Under the pieces are notes generated by a model. That model did not search any database. It was not told the DNA's origin and saw only the letters and a list, made by a program, of their open reading frames with translations. Below are positions 63,491 through 64,000 of a stretch of DNA of 64,000 bases, piece by piece (within the stretch, counting starts at the first letter, position 1; every line of letters begins with the position of its first letter). The translations under genes and the position numbers were made by a program. Where the stretch lies: assembly GCF_900178525.1 (NCBI RefSeq), contig NZ_FXDJ01000009.1, forward strand, positions 1,539,001-1,603,000, given 5' to 3'. The stretch comes from Massilibacteroides vaginae. Its GTDB lineage: Bacteria > Bacteroidota > Bacteroidia > Bacteroidales > Tannerellaceae.

Positions 63491-64000
63491 ATGGAATATA
63501 ATACAGCAGAAAAAAAGCTGGCTTTGCCCGAATACGGTCGTAATATTCAGAATATGGTAGATTATTGTGTTACGATTAAAGAAAGGCAAGAACGTAAGCG
63601 TTGCGCAGATACAATAATAAATATAATGGGTAATATGTTTCCTCATTTACGTGATGTGAATGACTTTAAACATATTCTTTGGGATCATCTTGCCATTATG
63701 GCCGATTTTAAACTGGATATTGATTATCCGTATGAAATCGTGAAAAAAGAAGATCTGCATTCAAAACCTCCTAAGGTTGCTTATAGTAATTCGCGCATTC
63801 GTTACCGCCATTATGGGAAAACGCTTGAACAAATGGTGACAAAGGCGATTGAGTTGGAAGATGGCGAAGAGCGCAACCAACTGGTTAGACTGTTGGCTAA
63901 TCAAATGAAGAAATCATTCCTTACCTGGAATAAAGAATCGGTTGATGATGAAAAGATATTCAAAGACCTTCATGAGCTTTCTAAAGGAAAAATAGCGTTG
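63491..64000 (+). CDS. DUF4290 family protein (partial, runs off the window)
   Basis: The first 170 residues are present. MEYNTAEKKLALPEYGRNIQ, then IMGNMFPHLRDVNDFKHILW and DHLAIMADFKLDIDYPYE match DUF4290, a conserved Bacteroidetes cytoplasmic family of unknown function. The frame remains open at the window end. Confidence 0.9.
   Translation, partial: MEYNTAEKKLALPEYGRNIQNMVDYCVTIKERQERKRCADTIINIMGNMFPHLRDVNDFKHILWDHLAIMADFKLDIDYPYEIVKKEDLHSKPPKVAYSNSRIRYRHYGKTLEQMVTKAIELEDGEERNQLVRLLANQMKKSFLTWNKESVDDEKIFKDLHELSKGKIAL

Overview
The window looks like a chromosomal segment of an anaerobic Bacteroidales bacterium, possibly of the Parabacteroides/Dysgonomonadaceae type (genus not determinable by eye). 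The reasons are SusC/SusD pairs, a TonB receptor with a DUF4249 lipoprotein, a Bacteroidetes-type HU-like protein, DUF4290, and several promoters matching the Bacteroidetes consensus (TTG/TTTG, a 17-20 nt gap, then TAnnTTTG). No rRNA, tRNA, CRISPR array or transposase was seen.

Layout. 1-1.4 kb: hypC-hypD for [NiFe]-hydrogenase maturation, minus strand. 1.5-7.3 kb: a tripartite RND efflux operon (adaptor, pump, outer-membrane factor) closed by a strong terminator. 7.6-8.4 kb: an HU-like gene whose promoter overlaps 22-bp direct repeats. 8.6-12.5 kb: lipoprotein, TonB receptor and DUF4249 operon. 12.8-18.4 kb: hypF-hypA-hypB followed by an ECF-type S component, an FmdE-like protein and a methyltransferase. 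18.4-20.9 kb: an exported Gfo/Idh/MocA oxidoreductase facing a beta-propeller lactonase. 21.1-37.7 kb: an 11-gene minus-strand polysaccharide utilization locus (SusC, SusD, GH5-like, GH2, MFS, two GH10, enolase-superfamily dehydratase, IclR regulator, SDR, RraA-like aldolase); its SusC gene has a C-terminal frameshift. 38.1-42.4 kb: sbcC-sbcD. 42.7-46.2 kb: a metallophosphoesterase and an LtaS-type sulfatase. 46.2-53.7 kb: dinB, an acyl-CoA synthetase-like gene, GH43, rluF, a PAP2 phosphatase and a sugar isomerase/epimerase. 54.1-57.1 kb: an outer-membrane receptor of mosaic base composition and a small beta-barrel. 57.2-61.0 kb: a small accessory region with an unknown 138-residue protein, a LuxR-type regulator, a ThiF/E1-like enzyme, a WYL regulator and a HIRAN protein. 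61.1-63.3 kb: ahpF and ahpC. From 63.5 kb: the start of a DUF4290 gene.

How parts work together. The PUL appears to bind and cut a xylan-like or other beta-linked polymer, import an acidic product through an MFS carrier, and dehydrate, oxidise and cleave a sugar acid in the cytoplasm. The hyp genes build the nickel-iron site of a hydrogenase encoded outside the window. The ECF and FmdE-like genes that follow hypB suggest an associated metal or cofactor function.

The most novel signal is around 57.6-59.4 kb. The palindrome TACCC-AAA(A/T)-GGGTA occurs three times, on both sides of the LuxR-type gene. At two minus-strand genes (the 138-residue protein and the ThiF-like enzyme) it directly abuts a TTG -33 element with the same 20-nt spacing to a -7-like box. 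This suggests a small, undescribed regulon. Also notable are two dispersed loci of three 21-bp repeats, each open from an ATG and encoding a heptad-repeat micropeptide.
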